From an uncultured bacterium (lineage in GTDB: Bacteria; Planctomycetota; Planctomycetia; Pirellulales; UBA1268): 15,396 nt of DNA. Shown in pieces: positions 1-6,696 of the stretch. The stretch's first letter is position 1. Every line of letters begins with the position of its first letter. The notes below the pieces were generated by a model. It was not told where the DNA came from, did no database searches, and saw only the letters and a program-made list of their open reading frames with translations. The DNA is taken from the NCBI GenBank assembly GCA_937959175.1, contig CALGAS010000091.1, positions 1 to 15,396 of the forward strand, written 5' to 3'. Both the position numbers and the translations under genes were made by a program.

Positions 1-1000
1 TTCGCGGCAGCAGGTCGCCCAGGGCAAGGCTCGACTGGGCGGCGGCCGGGCCGTGCCCCGAGAGCCCTGCCGCCATCAGGATCACGCCCGCCAGCACCGC
101 CGCCGATTCGAGCCGCAACTCGGCGTCCGTCTCCGGATCCTGGCCCGCCAGCGGGGAGGCGGCAGGCCAGGAGAGAATGCCGTCGAGCGTCGCCTGCTGA
201 ACCACCATCCGCCGGTAGCGGCCCTGCTCGTCGATCCGCTGCGGATCCCAGAGCCCGAACAGATAGTTCGGCCGGCTGGCGGCCGGATGCATGAAGTCGA
301 AGGCTCGCGGGTCGACGGCCAGCTCCTCCAAGGCAGCCAGATCGAAGTCAGCCTGGCCGAGCAGATCGCCCGGCGTCGTCGCCAGAATCTCGAGGCTGGC
401 ATCGACAAGGTCGCGATAGCGGCCATGCGCCGAGCCGGCCGTCGCCACGAACAGGGGCAAGGGCCTGACCCGTTCGTGCGGGTAGGGCGTCGAGAGCCGG
501 CCGTTCTCGAGCACGGCGACCGGCCGCCAGCCGACGTAATCATTGAGCCGCTCGATCGCCGCGGCAACGATCGCCTCGTCGGCGGCGATCTCCCCGGCTG
601 CCATCACCGCCAGCAGCTCACGGGCAGCCGCCATCAGGAAGAAGGGGCGTTCGATCCCGCCGGCCGGCTGGTGCGCCAGGAGATCGGCGTGGTAGGTGCG
701 ATAGCCCTTGAGCAGTTCGACGACGAGGGCAAGCAGGCGGCTGGCCTGGCGAGCCTCCCGAAAGGCCGGCTGGCTGGCCTGCAGTTCCGCGAGCCGTCGG
801 CCCAGCGTCTCGATGACGAGCCCGGCCGAACCCGATCGCTCCTCGACATGCCCATCGGCGGCCGGCGGCTCGACGATCGCATACAGGTCGCTGATCGCCT
901 GCCAGGCCGCCGGATCGAAGGCCCCGGCCGAGAAGTTGAGATACCCAACGACGACGGCGGCCGGATCGGGCGATCGTGAGGGCGACTCGTCCCGGGGCAT
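1..1000 (-). CDS. Conserved planctomycete-type hypothetical protein, C-terminus cut by window edge
   Basis: I do not recognise this family. An open reading frame on the minus strand runs from ATG at 1000-998 to the left edge, giving 333 residues with no stop. It is the protein-like minus-strand frame: composition is balanced, with VVVGYLNFSAGAFDP near residues 16-30, a helical Leu/Ala-rich stretch around 60-110, and a distinctive HPAASRPNYLFGLWDP segment at 238-253 followed by GRYRRMVVQQATLD. The other frames here are Arg/Pro/Gly-rich shadows. There is no signal peptide, so it starts as a cytoplasmic protein unless the true start differs. A GAGGAG motif lies about 12 nt before the ATG, rather far for a ribosome binding site. 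An in-frame TTG lies 10 codons upstream and an in-frame TGA 18 codons upstream, so the start is bounded. The last visible part (VLAGVILMAAGLSGHGP) suggests a conserved core continuing outside. Function unknown; the gene itself is likely real. Confidence 0.8.
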   Translation of the reverse strand, partial: MPRDESPSRSPDPAAVVVGYLNFSAGAFDPAAWQAISDLYAIVEPPAADGHVEERSGSAGLVIETLGRRLAELQASQPAFREARQASRLLALVVELLKGYRTYHADLLAHQPAGGIERPFFLMAAARELLAVMAAGEIAADEAIVAAAIERLNDYVGWRPVAVLENGRLSTPYPHERVRPLPLFVATAGSAHGRYRDLVDASLEILATTPGDLLGQADFDLAALEELAVDPRAFDFMHPAASRPNYLFGLWDPQRIDEQGRYRRMVVQQATLDGILSWPAASPLAGQDPETDAELRLESAAVLAGVILMAAGLSGHGPAAAQSSLALGDLLPR

Positions 1001-1118
1001 GCGGCTGACAGACTCCTCGATCAAAACCGTCCATCCGGGGCGGCATCACCATGACATCGCCCGGCAGTCGTTCCGCTGGGAACGGGCCCTTTCGACCCGC
1101 GTGCCTCAGGGCAGTCTC

Positions 1119-1124
1119 ATGCTA
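1119..1124 (-). promoter_or_regulatory. Possible -10 box (TAGCAT) for the left-edge gene
   Basis: On the minus strand TAGCAT lies at 1124-1119, with a poor -35-like TGTCGC 17 nt upstream (1147-1142). Transcription would leave a leader of roughly 110 nt before the ATG at 1000. The match is weak and could be chance. Confidence 0.2.
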
Positions 1125-1275
1125 CCCCAGCACGCGGGCCAGCGACATGGCCCCGGCTGTCCACGCCGTGAACACCATCGATGCCCGGTGCTGCCGATCG
1201 CGTTCGCGGACCACCGTCAGCAGGCCGGCCGGCCGCAGCGTCGCCTCCCCGGAAAAAATGGGCTGGATCCTGTTT

Positions 1276-1303
1276 TTGCCCCGCTGAATTCGTGAACTAT
1301 CCT
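1276..1303 (+). promoter_or_regulatory. Possible promoter for the beta-propeller gene
   Basis: TTGCCC at 1276-1281 and TATCCT at 1298-1303 are separated by 16 nt, in the least GC-rich part of the intergenic region and about 65 nt before the chosen ATG at 1368. If transcription starts near 1310, the upstream GTG at 1320 would leave almost no leader, which favours the later ATG. Prediction by eye only. Confidence 0.3.
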
Positions 1304-1353
1304 TGCCGGCTCGGCGCGTGTGCGGCGTTTGCTTGTTGCCTATCTCGTCTCGT

Positions 1354-1359
1354 GGAGGG
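1354..1359 (+). promoter_or_regulatory. Ribosome binding site deciding the beta-propeller start
   Basis: GGAGGG at 1354-1359 is a strong Shine-Dalgarno sequence 8 nt before ATG 1368. The alternative in-frame GTG at 1320 has no such site, so 1368 is the preferred start. Confidence 0.65.
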
Positions 1360-1367
1360 CCCGGCCC

Positions 1368-2807
1368 ATGGCTGGTCACCAGTTTTTTCCCCGCCCTCCG
1401 GCCAGGGCTCTGACAGTCGGGGCAACGCTGGCGGTCAGCCTGCTGGCCACGCTCGCGCCAGCCGTTGCCGGCTCGTGCCTGTGTGGCTCTCCTGCCGATC
1501 TCGCCGTGGCTGCCGGTGCCGGGCTCGAGCGAGAGTGGGTCGTGCAGGTGCCCTTCGACTCGGCGGGCTGGCGGCTCGAGCATGTCGTGGTGGGGCAATC
1601 GCTGGTGGTGGCGCAGGCCGGCGATGGCACGGTGGCCGGGATCGTAACGGCGGCCCAGCCCGGTGCGCCGCGACCGGGCGGCGTGACCTGGGCAACCCAC
1701 GCCGGCCGGCGTGCTGGGCCGATCGCCCCGGCTGGCATCGGCTCCGACCTGGTGACGGTCGCGACCGGAAGCAGCCTCCTGGCATTCGACGCGAGCGATG
1801 GCCGGCTGGCCTGGGAACGAACCCTTCGCACGGTGGCATCCGCCGGCGCCGTACCTTCCGGCGGCTGGGTCTACGCGCCACTCGACGGTGGCGGGATCGC
1901 CCGTTACCCGGAAAATCCCCGGGCGGATCCGACAGCCGCGGCGATGGCGGCCGACGCGGCAGCTGAGAATCGGGCCACCGCAGCGGCCGCCCCCGACACC
2001 CCGGAGGCCTTCGTCGGACCCCGCGCCGGCGAACTGCTCGATCCGATCACGATCGACTCCGGCGGGGAGGTCGATTTCCCGCCCCTGCCGTATGCCAATG
2101 GCATTGCGTGGGTCACCAACCAGGGAGGCGTGGGAGCGGTTCTCCGGCTGCCAGGAGTCGCCGGCCGCATGGATGCCGACCTGGGGCAACAGGTCAGCGG
2201 GCCGCCGGTGATATTTGCCGGCGATCTCATCCTCGCGACCAGGGGCGGGGATCTGCTTCGCCTGGCCCGTCTTCCCGGCGGCTGGGTTGCCCGGAGCGGG
2301 ACGATGCAGGTGCAGGTCGGAGAGGACCGGGACGATCTCGAGGAGGTTGCCTTCAACGGCTGGTACACACCGCTCAATGAGCAGCCCGAAGGAGGGCCGG
2401 TCGTTGGCCGCGGCACAGTGGTCTTGTCGCTGGGTCCCGCCGGGATCGTCGGCGTTTCGGCCCGGACGGGTGAAACGCTCTGGAGAACCCGGCAACCTGG
2501 TCGTCCGCTGGCAATCATCGGCGATCGTGTCTGGGTTCACGATGCCAGCGGGTTTCTGACCGCCCGCGATCTGGCCACCGGAAACCGCCGTGAGCGACTC
2601 TGCCTCGGGTGCTTCACGCTGCCTGTGGTCAACACCGTTTCAGAAAGGCTCGTGCTGGCGAGTCCTGGTGGGCTGGTCATCTCCTTGGCTGCCCGTCAGA
2701 CCAGGGCCGCCGAACCTCCCCAGCCACTGCCGCGGCCCACGACACCGGCCGATGAATCAGGGCAACCGGCCGACCAGGGACCGCCGGCAGTGCCCGCCGA
2801 CATCTGA
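1368..2807 (+). CDS. Exported PQQ-type beta-propeller repeat protein
   Basis: A 479-residue protein starting at ATG 1368, chosen because GGAGGG lies 8 nt upstream; a GTG 48 nt earlier is possible but lacks a ribosome site. Residues 1-35 look like a Sec signal peptide: positive start, then ALTVGATLAVSLLATLAPAVAGS. The mature N-terminus has a Cys-Leu-Cys motif, so lipidation cannot be fully excluded, although the lipobox (AGSC) is poor. The body shows PQQ/quinoprotein-like blades: LLAFDASDGRLAWERTL at about 137-153, and VGVSARTGETLWRTRQPGRPLAIIGDRVWV followed by ARDLATGNRRERL at about 363-412. Between about 203 and 226 is an Ala-rich insert, and the last 35 residues are a Pro-rich tail. Such propellers often act as envelope scaffolds (compare BamB) or dehydrogenase-like proteins. 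No cofactor-binding or catalytic residues are recognisable, so the role is unknown. The gene is convergent with the mtfA-like gene, 21 nt away. Confidence 0.8.
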   Translation: MAGHQFFPRPPARALTVGATLAVSLLATLAPAVAGSCLCGSPADLAVAAGAGLEREWVVQVPFDSAGWRLEHVVVGQSLVVAQAGDGTVAGIVTAAQPGAPRPGGVTWATHAGRRAGPIAPAGIGSDLVTVATGSSLLAFDASDGRLAWERTLRTVASAGAVPSGGWVYAPLDGGGIARYPENPRADPTAAAMAADAAAENRATAAAAPDTPEAFVGPRAGELLDPITIDSGGEVDFPPLPYANGIAWVTNQGGVGAVLRLPGVAGRMDADLGQQVSGPPVIFAGDLILATRGGDLLRLARLPGGWVARSGTMQVQVGEDRDDLEEVAFNGWYTPLNEQPEGGPVVGRGTVVLSLGPAGIVGVSARTGETLWRTRQPGRPLAIIGDRVWVHDASGFLTARDLATGNRRERLCLGCFTLPVVNTVSERLVLASPGGLVISLAARQTRAAEPPQPLPRPTTPADESGQPADQGPPAVPADI

Positions 2808-2828
2808 TCCCCGAGACCAGCTGGGCGA

Positions 2829-3614
2829 TCATCCTCCGGGATACACGGGCACCCGCTGCCTGGGATCCTGACGGTAGGCTTCAGCGAGCAGGTCGTAGAG
2901 CGACGGCTCATGCCGGCGAAGACGATGGGGATCCTGGAAAAAGCATTCGCTGGCGACTGCGAAGAACTCGGCCGGGCTTTCGGCCGCATAGTCGTCGAAG
3001 GGGAGCGAACGGCCCGCCTCGAGCCGTGCCTCGAAGCGGTCGCGACAGGCGGCCATCTCCTCCCGCCACCGGCGGGCAGACTCGACCGAAACCGGCGGCA
3101 CGCCGTCGATTTCACCGGAGAGGAGGTCGATCAGGTGGGCCATCTCGTGAATGACGACGTTCCGCGGGCCATCCCGCATCCGCCCCCCGTCGCGGATGCC
3201 CGTCCAGGCAAGCACCATGCTTCCGCCACCCCACGTTTCCCCCATCCGAGCCTCCTCCCATTGGAGTTCCCCGCCGCCGGCCAGAGGAACCGTGCGAGGC
3301 ACGAGGTAATCACCCGGATACACCAGGACCGACCGCAGCCGGTCGAGCCACTCCCCCTCAAAACCGAGCATCGCGATCCCCGCCTGGGCTGCCACCGAGA
3401 CCCGGACCGGGTCGCCGACCATGAATCCCCCGCAGCCCTCGAACCGCTTCTCGGCGAGGAAGACCGCGACCCAACCGTGGAGCCGCTCCGCCTCGCCGGT
3501 GGTCAGCCAGGCGGTCTGCCGGACCTCCCGCCGGAGGATTTCCCGCCAGGCGGAGGGAAAGGGAGCCTCCGCGATCGCCTGCCTGTGACGAGCCCGCCGC
3601 CCGGAAAAGAACAT
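2829..3614 (-). CDS. mtfA: MtfA-like zinc metallopeptidase (peptidase M90 family)
   Basis: A 261-residue protein of the MtfA/M90 family, similar in length to the E. coli protein. The zincin motif HEMAH is at residues 156-160 in VVIHEMAHLIDLLSGEIDG, and the conserved downstream acidic element (ESPAEFFAVASECFF) at 212-226 supplies the likely third zinc ligand, probably Glu216. The upstream family segments LVYPGDYLV and WGGGSMVLAW are also present. There is no signal peptide, so it should be cytoplasmic. In enteric bacteria MtfA binds the glucose repressor Mlc (DgsA) and has aminopeptidase activity; Mlc control cannot be assumed here. A GTG at 3617 overlaps the stop of the preceding 50-aa gene by one base, and ATG at 3614 follows it by two bases. 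I chose the ATG, and translational coupling is likely because no clear Shine-Dalgarno is seen. It is the last gene of the minus-strand cluster. Confidence 0.88.
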   Translation of the reverse strand: MFFSGRRARHRQAIAEAPFPSAWREILRREVRQTAWLTTGEAERLHGWVAVFLAEKRFEGCGGFMVGDPVRVSVAAQAGIAMLGFEGEWLDRLRSVLVYPGDYLVPRTVPLAGGGELQWEEARMGETWGGGSMVLAWTGIRDGGRMRDGPRNVVIHEMAHLIDLLSGEIDGVPPVSVESARRWREEMAACRDRFEARLEAGRSLPFDDYAAESPAEFFAVASECFFQDPHRLRRHEPSLYDLLAEAYRQDPRQRVPVYPGG

Positions 3615-3616
3615 CA

Positions 3617-3769
3617 CTAAGGCGTGCCCAGCGGCATCCGCCGGCCGAACAGGTCGATCGCCAGGATCAGGCAGCCGATGGCCAGGGCCGCAAATGACAG
3701 CAGCAGCATTGCCGTATACGTATCGACCGGACCCCGCGGCTTGCTCTGCTTCTCGTCGTCGGTACTCAT
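3617..3769 (-). CDS. Small single-pass membrane protein, 50 aa
   Basis: A short frame from ATG 3769-3767 to TAG 3619-3617 encodes 50 residues: a charged polar N-terminus (MSTDDEKQSKPRGPVDTYTA), one hydrophobic helix at about 20-40 (MLLLSFAALAIGCLILAIDL), and a short basic tail. Small proteins with a D-x-Y-T-x-M/L start leading into one helix are common in planctomycete genomes beside envelope genes, but I know no function. It sits 20 nt after the stop of the coiled-coil membrane gene and touches the start of the mtfA-like gene, so it is very probably cotranscribed with both. A GGAAG about 9 nt before the ATG may be the ribosome site. It falls below common minimum-length cutoffs and is easily missed. 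An interaction with the neighbouring membrane-anchored coiled-coil protein is a reasonable but untested guess. Confidence 0.8.
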   Translation of the reverse strand: MSTDDEKQSKPRGPVDTYTAMLLLSFAALAIGCLILAIDLFGRRMPLGTP

Positions 3770-3789
3770 ACTGCGGCTTCCGCTCCCCC

Positions 3790-4650
3790 TCAGGCCTTGA
3801 GCCGGGTCGTCACGCGGTCGCCCCGCTGCACGATGCCGCGGGCGTAATCCTCGACGATCCTCGCCACAGCCCGGTCGGACCGGACGCTCGTCACCACGGC
3901 CCGGCCCATGTACTCGCCGCCTCGGTAGACCTCGAGAATGTGTCCCTTTTGAAGCCCGTCATCGCTTCCGAGTGAGACCTCGATCGAACCCGCGGCGACA
4001 GCCACGACCTGTCCGTCGAGGTTGGGCACACGGTCCTTCGGTAGACTGTCGATGTCGAGGCCGCTCTGCTTGAGCAGGAGACGCGCGTTGTTGAGTTGTT
4101 GCTCGAGCTGGGCCTTTCGCTCCTCCGCGATGGCCAGGAACGACTTGGACTCGGCGAGCTGGGCCGACAACTCGGCAGACCGATCGACCTGGGAGTCCAC
4201 CCGCTGCTGCTGCTCGGCGACCTGTTTGATCAGCGTCTCGACCTTCTCGCGGGCCGTTCGCAGATCGGCCGTCACCGCCTCAAGCTCCGCCGTCTGCTGG
4301 CGGAGCTTCTCTTCCTGGTTGGTCTTCTCCTGCTGGAGATCCCGCAGGAGTTTGTCTTTGGTGACGACGGCCGTCTGGAGCTTGGCGAGCACCTGGTCGC
4401 GGGCCTTTTCCGAGGCCGAGACATCTTTCTGAAGCTCCGTGATCTGGGCGGTCAGCCGCTGCTTCTCATCCTCGGCCTGCCGCAGCCGAAACGCATAGCC
4501 GGGCAGTTCACCGGGCTGACACTCTTCGGGGGTCCGCTTGACCTCGTCCCGCCAGTTCTTGTGGGAGACGAAGATCGCCCCTGCAAAGGTCATGAGCATC
4601 AGGCTCATGATGAAGACGGCGAACAAGAAAATCTTACCGATGACGTTCAT
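3790..4650 (-). CDS. Membrane-anchored coiled-coil protein with FlgT_C-like C-terminal domain
   Basis: A 286-residue protein starting at ATG 4650-4648, set by a strong AAGGAG at 4661-4656. A longer frame upstream only adds Pro/Arg-rich residues. Residues 4-28 form a transmembrane anchor (IGKIFLFAVFIMSLMLMTFA). A long Glu/Gln/Lys-rich coiled coil covers about 54-195. A compact beta-rich domain at about 211-283 contains GQVVAVAAGSIEVSLGSDDG, KGHILEVYR and YMGRAVVTSV, resembling the C-terminal domain of flagellar assembly protein FlgT and related planctomycete proteins. No flagellar gene is nearby, so FlgT is only a fold-level comparison. Topology is probably N-terminus in, coiled coil projecting out of the cytoplasm. 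It lies between lnt (61 nt upstream) and the 50-aa membrane gene. The function is unknown; a structural or scaffolding envelope role is inferred. Confidence 0.82.
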   Translation of the reverse strand: MNVIGKIFLFAVFIMSLMLMTFAGAIFVSHKNWRDEVKRTPEECQPGELPGYAFRLRQAEDEKQRLTAQITELQKDVSASEKARDQVLAKLQTAVVTKDKLLRDLQQEKTNQEEKLRQQTAELEAVTADLRTAREKVETLIKQVAEQQQRVDSQVDRSAELSAQLAESKSFLAIAEERKAQLEQQLNNARLLLKQSGLDIDSLPKDRVPNLDGQVVAVAAGSIEVSLGSDDGLQKGHILEVYRGGEYMGRAVVTSVRSDRAVARIVEDYARGIVQRGDRVTTRLKA

Positions 4651-4655
4651 GATCG

Positions 4656-4661
4656 CTCCTT
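4656..4661 (-). promoter_or_regulatory. Ribosome binding site deciding the coiled-coil gene start
   Basis: AAGGAG on the minus strand (4661-4656) lies 5 nt before ATG 4650. It fixes the start after the preceding hairpin and rules against the longer frame that begins near 4743 inside lnt. Confidence 0.65.
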
Positions 4662-4669
4662 CGTGGCCC

Positions 4670-4697
4670 GGCCCCGGGCGGCACGGTGGCCGGGGCC
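4670..4697 (-). terminator. GC-rich stem-loop between lnt and the coiled-coil gene
   Basis: The arms GGCCCCGG (4670-4677) and CCGGGGCC (4690-4697) form a perfect 8-bp stem with a 12-nt loop in the 61-nt gap after lnt. There is no T-tract on either strand, so it is not a classic intrinsic terminator. It may attenuate, protect or mark processing of the mRNA, or be incidental in GC-rich DNA. Confidence 0.3.
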
Positions 4698-4711
4698 CCT
4701 GCCCGGAACCC

Positions 4712-6424
4712 TTATTCTCGGCAGAGGCCGGCCGTTGGGGCAAGCCGCGGCGTGACGAGCCATTCCAGCGCCAGAACCGCCAGCACTGCCACGGCCAGCC
4801 CAGCCGGCAGAGTTCCCGCGGTCAGCCAGGGGCTCCAGCGGCCGTCGGCCCTGACGGCCACCCAGAGGGCCTCCGTCTCCCGCCGGGGGCCGCGGGCGAG
4901 CAGGCGGCCGGAGCCGTCGATCGCGGCTGAAAAGCCGGTGTTGGCAGCGATCACCAGCGGAGTCCGGACCTCGACGGCCCGGAAGATGCCCGCCGCGAGG
5001 TGCATGTCGAGCTCGCTCGATCCCCAGAACCAGCCGTCGTTGGTGAGATTGACGAGCAGATCCGGCCGGTCGCCGGCGGCCGCCAACGCTCTGACCAGCG
5101 CTCGAATCGCCCCTGGCAGGGCTGTCTCATAGCAGATCGTGGGGGCGAGCGCCAGGCCGGCGATTTCCACCGACACCGGCCCGCGGCCCGGCGTCAGGCC
5201 GGCCGGCAGGGGCGTGAGTCGATAGAGCCATGGGAACCGGTCCCCGAACGGCACGTACTCTCCGAACATCACCGGATGCATCTTGTCGTAGCAGGCCACA
5301 CGGTTTCCGGCGGCATCGAGCACGAGGGCGGCGTTGAAGTGCTCGGCTCCTCCGGGGGCCGCCGGCGTGATCCGCTGGCGGTCGAGGCCGACGATCCAGG
5401 CCGTGCCGTAGCGGCGGGCGTAGCGAGCCAGGGCGTCGAGCCGTTGCCGGGCCAGTGCCGCGCGGCCCCGGGCCTGCCGCCGCTCCTGCTCGGCCACAGA
5501 GACCGGAGGTGGCTCCGCTCCCAGGAGTTCGTCGAGCACGCCGTCCGGGAGCCGCTCGGCTGGATCGACCTCGACGAGCCCCCACCGCCACATCGTCTCT
5601 GGCCAGACGATCACGTCGGGCGAATCCGGATGCGCGGGATCGTTGAGCCCGTTGATGGTGAGCGTGTCGTAGTGATCGAGCACCTCGGCAGCCGCAGCCG
5701 GATCGTGCTTGAGTTCGGTATCGATCGAGCCCTGCACGAGCAAGACATCCAGCGACTCGCCAGCTGCCGGAGCCGTCGCCAGCCGCCAGTGGCCGTAGCC
5801 GACCGCCACAGCCACCAGGGCCGCCCCGGCGAGGACCTGGGCCGCCGCCGATCGCGGCGCGAGCCGCCCCTGCAGGCCCAGCAGCCCGGCCGCCAGCCCC
5901 GCGGCTCCGGCCATCACGATCCCGCCCACGCCGACAGCGGCGATCGCATCGGCCGCCTGAATGAGGGCCAGCCATCGCCATTGGGTGTGACCGAGCCCGG
6001 CGAACGTGAAGCCGCCAAGCAGTTCGCTGCGGAGCTGCTCGCAGGCCACCCAGGCGACGACGGCCGCCGGCAGCAGCGGCCACCGCCAGCGGTGAATCAG
6101 CCGGCGGGCCGCCCACGTGAAGAGCACCGGATAGCAGGCCAGGTAGGCCGACAGCAGCAGCCAGCCGATGGCCGTGGCGGGATGGGGCAGCCGCAGCCAA
6201 TGGATCGCGGCCAGCCAGTAGGTCAGCCCGCCGCACCAGACAGCCAGCCAGGGCCTTGGGCCGGCCAGCCGCTCCGGCCAGAGCAGCATCAGCCAGGGCA
6301 GCGGCGCCAGCCAGGCCAGCAGCCACCAGTCGACCGGAGGTTGAGCGAGAAACATTGCCAGCCCGCCGCCGATCGCCAGGCCCCAGGTCCCGACCAGCCG
6401 GGGCGTTGTCACCGGCGGGATCAT
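4712..6424 (-). CDS. lnt: Apolipoprotein N-acyltransferase
   Basis: This integral inner-membrane enzyme adds the third acyl chain to lipoproteins using phospholipid as donor, the last step of lipoprotein maturation. The 570-residue product has about six hydrophobic helices in residues 10-215, a nitrilase-like periplasmic domain at about 225-525, and a final C-terminal helix (about 535-557). The catalytic triad is visible: Glu276 in IVWPET, Lys381 in YDKMHP, and Cys431 in APTICYE. The conserved loop glutamate in FGEYVPFGD (389) and the NLTNDGWFW segment are also present. It is somewhat longer than the usual roughly 510 residues, mainly from an Arg/Ala-rich insert at about 290-335. Its ATG overlaps the TGA of the preceding lipoyl-like gene by 4 bases (ATGA), so the two are translationally coupled. 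The call is secure. Confidence 0.96.
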   Translation of the reverse strand: MIPPVTTPRLVGTWGLAIGGGLAMFLAQPPVDWWLLAWLAPLPWLMLLWPERLAGPRPWLAVWCGGLTYWLAAIHWLRLPHPATAIGWLLLSAYLACYPVLFTWAARRLIHRWRWPLLPAAVVAWVACEQLRSELLGGFTFAGLGHTQWRWLALIQAADAIAAVGVGGIVMAGAAGLAAGLLGLQGRLAPRSAAAQVLAGAALVAVAVGYGHWRLATAPAAGESLDVLLVQGSIDTELKHDPAAAAEVLDHYDTLTINGLNDPAHPDSPDVIVWPETMWRWGLVEVDPAERLPDGVLDELLGAEPPPVSVAEQERRQARGRAALARQRLDALARYARRYGTAWIVGLDRQRITPAAPGGAEHFNAALVLDAAGNRVACYDKMHPVMFGEYVPFGDRFPWLYRLTPLPAGLTPGRGPVSVEIAGLALAPTICYETALPGAIRALVRALAAAGDRPDLLVNLTNDGWFWGSSELDMHLAAGIFRAVEVRTPLVIAANTGFSAAIDGSGRLLARGPRRETEALWVAVRADGRWSPWLTAGTLPAGLAVAVLAVLALEWLVTPRLAPTAGLCRE

Positions 6425-6696
6425 GCCGTTTCAAACTCCGCCAGCACCAAGCCGGGGGCGACCGGTTCGTCTTCCTCGACCAGCTGGACCATCAGCCGGC
6501 CATCGACCGGCGCTTCCAGATCGATCGTCACACCGCCAGCGACCAGCTCGACGACCCGATCGCCCGCCAGCACGGCTGCCGCTTCTGGGACCAGCCAGAG
6601 CGAGACCGAAAGCCCCCGCTCGGCAAGTCCCAGATCGGGAACCACCAACGGCACCCGCCGGCTGCCCGAGGCCGACGATGTGGCGGCTGCCATCAT
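6421..6696 (-). CDS. Biotinyl/lipoyl-domain-like protein lacking the modifiable lysine
   Basis: A 91-residue protein made almost entirely of one lipoyl/biotinyl-type domain, as found in 2-oxoacid dehydrogenase E2 subunits. The pattern GLSVSLWLVPEAAAVLAGDRVVEL, then TIDLEAPVDGRL, then EEDEPVAPGLVLAEFE follows the half-barrel repeat, including the EAPVDG turn. At the hairpin tip, where E2 domains have D-K-A/V, this protein reads A-G-G-V, so Gly55 occupies the lysine position and covalent lipoylation or biotinylation is not possible there. ATG 6696 is chosen because it overlaps the TGA of the upstream M28 gene (ATGA), and its own TGA overlaps the lnt start in the same way. The location between an exported peptidase and lnt is unusual for an E2-type domain, and no dehydrogenase subunit is nearby. 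It may be a structural adaptor or an MFP-like hairpin fold. Function unknown. Confidence 0.82.
   Translation of the reverse strand: MMAAATSSASGSRRVPLVVPDLGLAERGLSVSLWLVPEAAAVLAGDRVVELVAGGVTIDLEAPVDGRLMVQLVEEDEPVAPGLVLAEFETA

Larger units (their letters stand above)
1001..1367. other. Divergent intergenic region
   Basis: This 367-base stretch separates the minus-strand partial gene from the plus-strand beta-propeller gene. I see no convincing gene in it: the open frames crossing it are Arg/Ser/Pro-rich with no domain. It should hold promoters for both flanking genes. Around 1251-1303 it is locally less GC-rich, with an A-tract (GGAAAAAA), a GGATCC palindrome and a T-tract (GTTTTTGCC) that could pair loosely. 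Weak candidate promoters are listed separately. Confidence 0.6.

Noticed and set aside
53..979. 308-codon open frame on the plus strand at the left edge
   Set aside because: It is Arg/Gly/Pro-rich with no motif and lies antisense to the minus-strand frame 1000-1, which has balanced composition and conserved-looking segments. Long antisense frames are expected at this GC content.
1251..1283. Loose A-tract/T-tract pairing around GGATCC as an intrinsic terminator
   Set aside because: The stem is imperfect, no gene on either strand ends just before it, and it lies in a divergent promoter region where AT-richness is expected.
1122..2540. 472-codon open frame on the minus strand
   Set aside because: It is antisense to the beta-propeller gene and lacks any recognisable domain; the plus-strand frame has a signal peptide, PQQ-like repeats and a strong ribosome site.
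4034..4047. 14-nt match TCCTTCGGTAGACT shared with the TIGR03790 promoter region (7788-7801)
   Set aside because: This copy lies inside the coiled-coil coding region on the opposite sense, and a single shared 14-mer is most simply coincidence.
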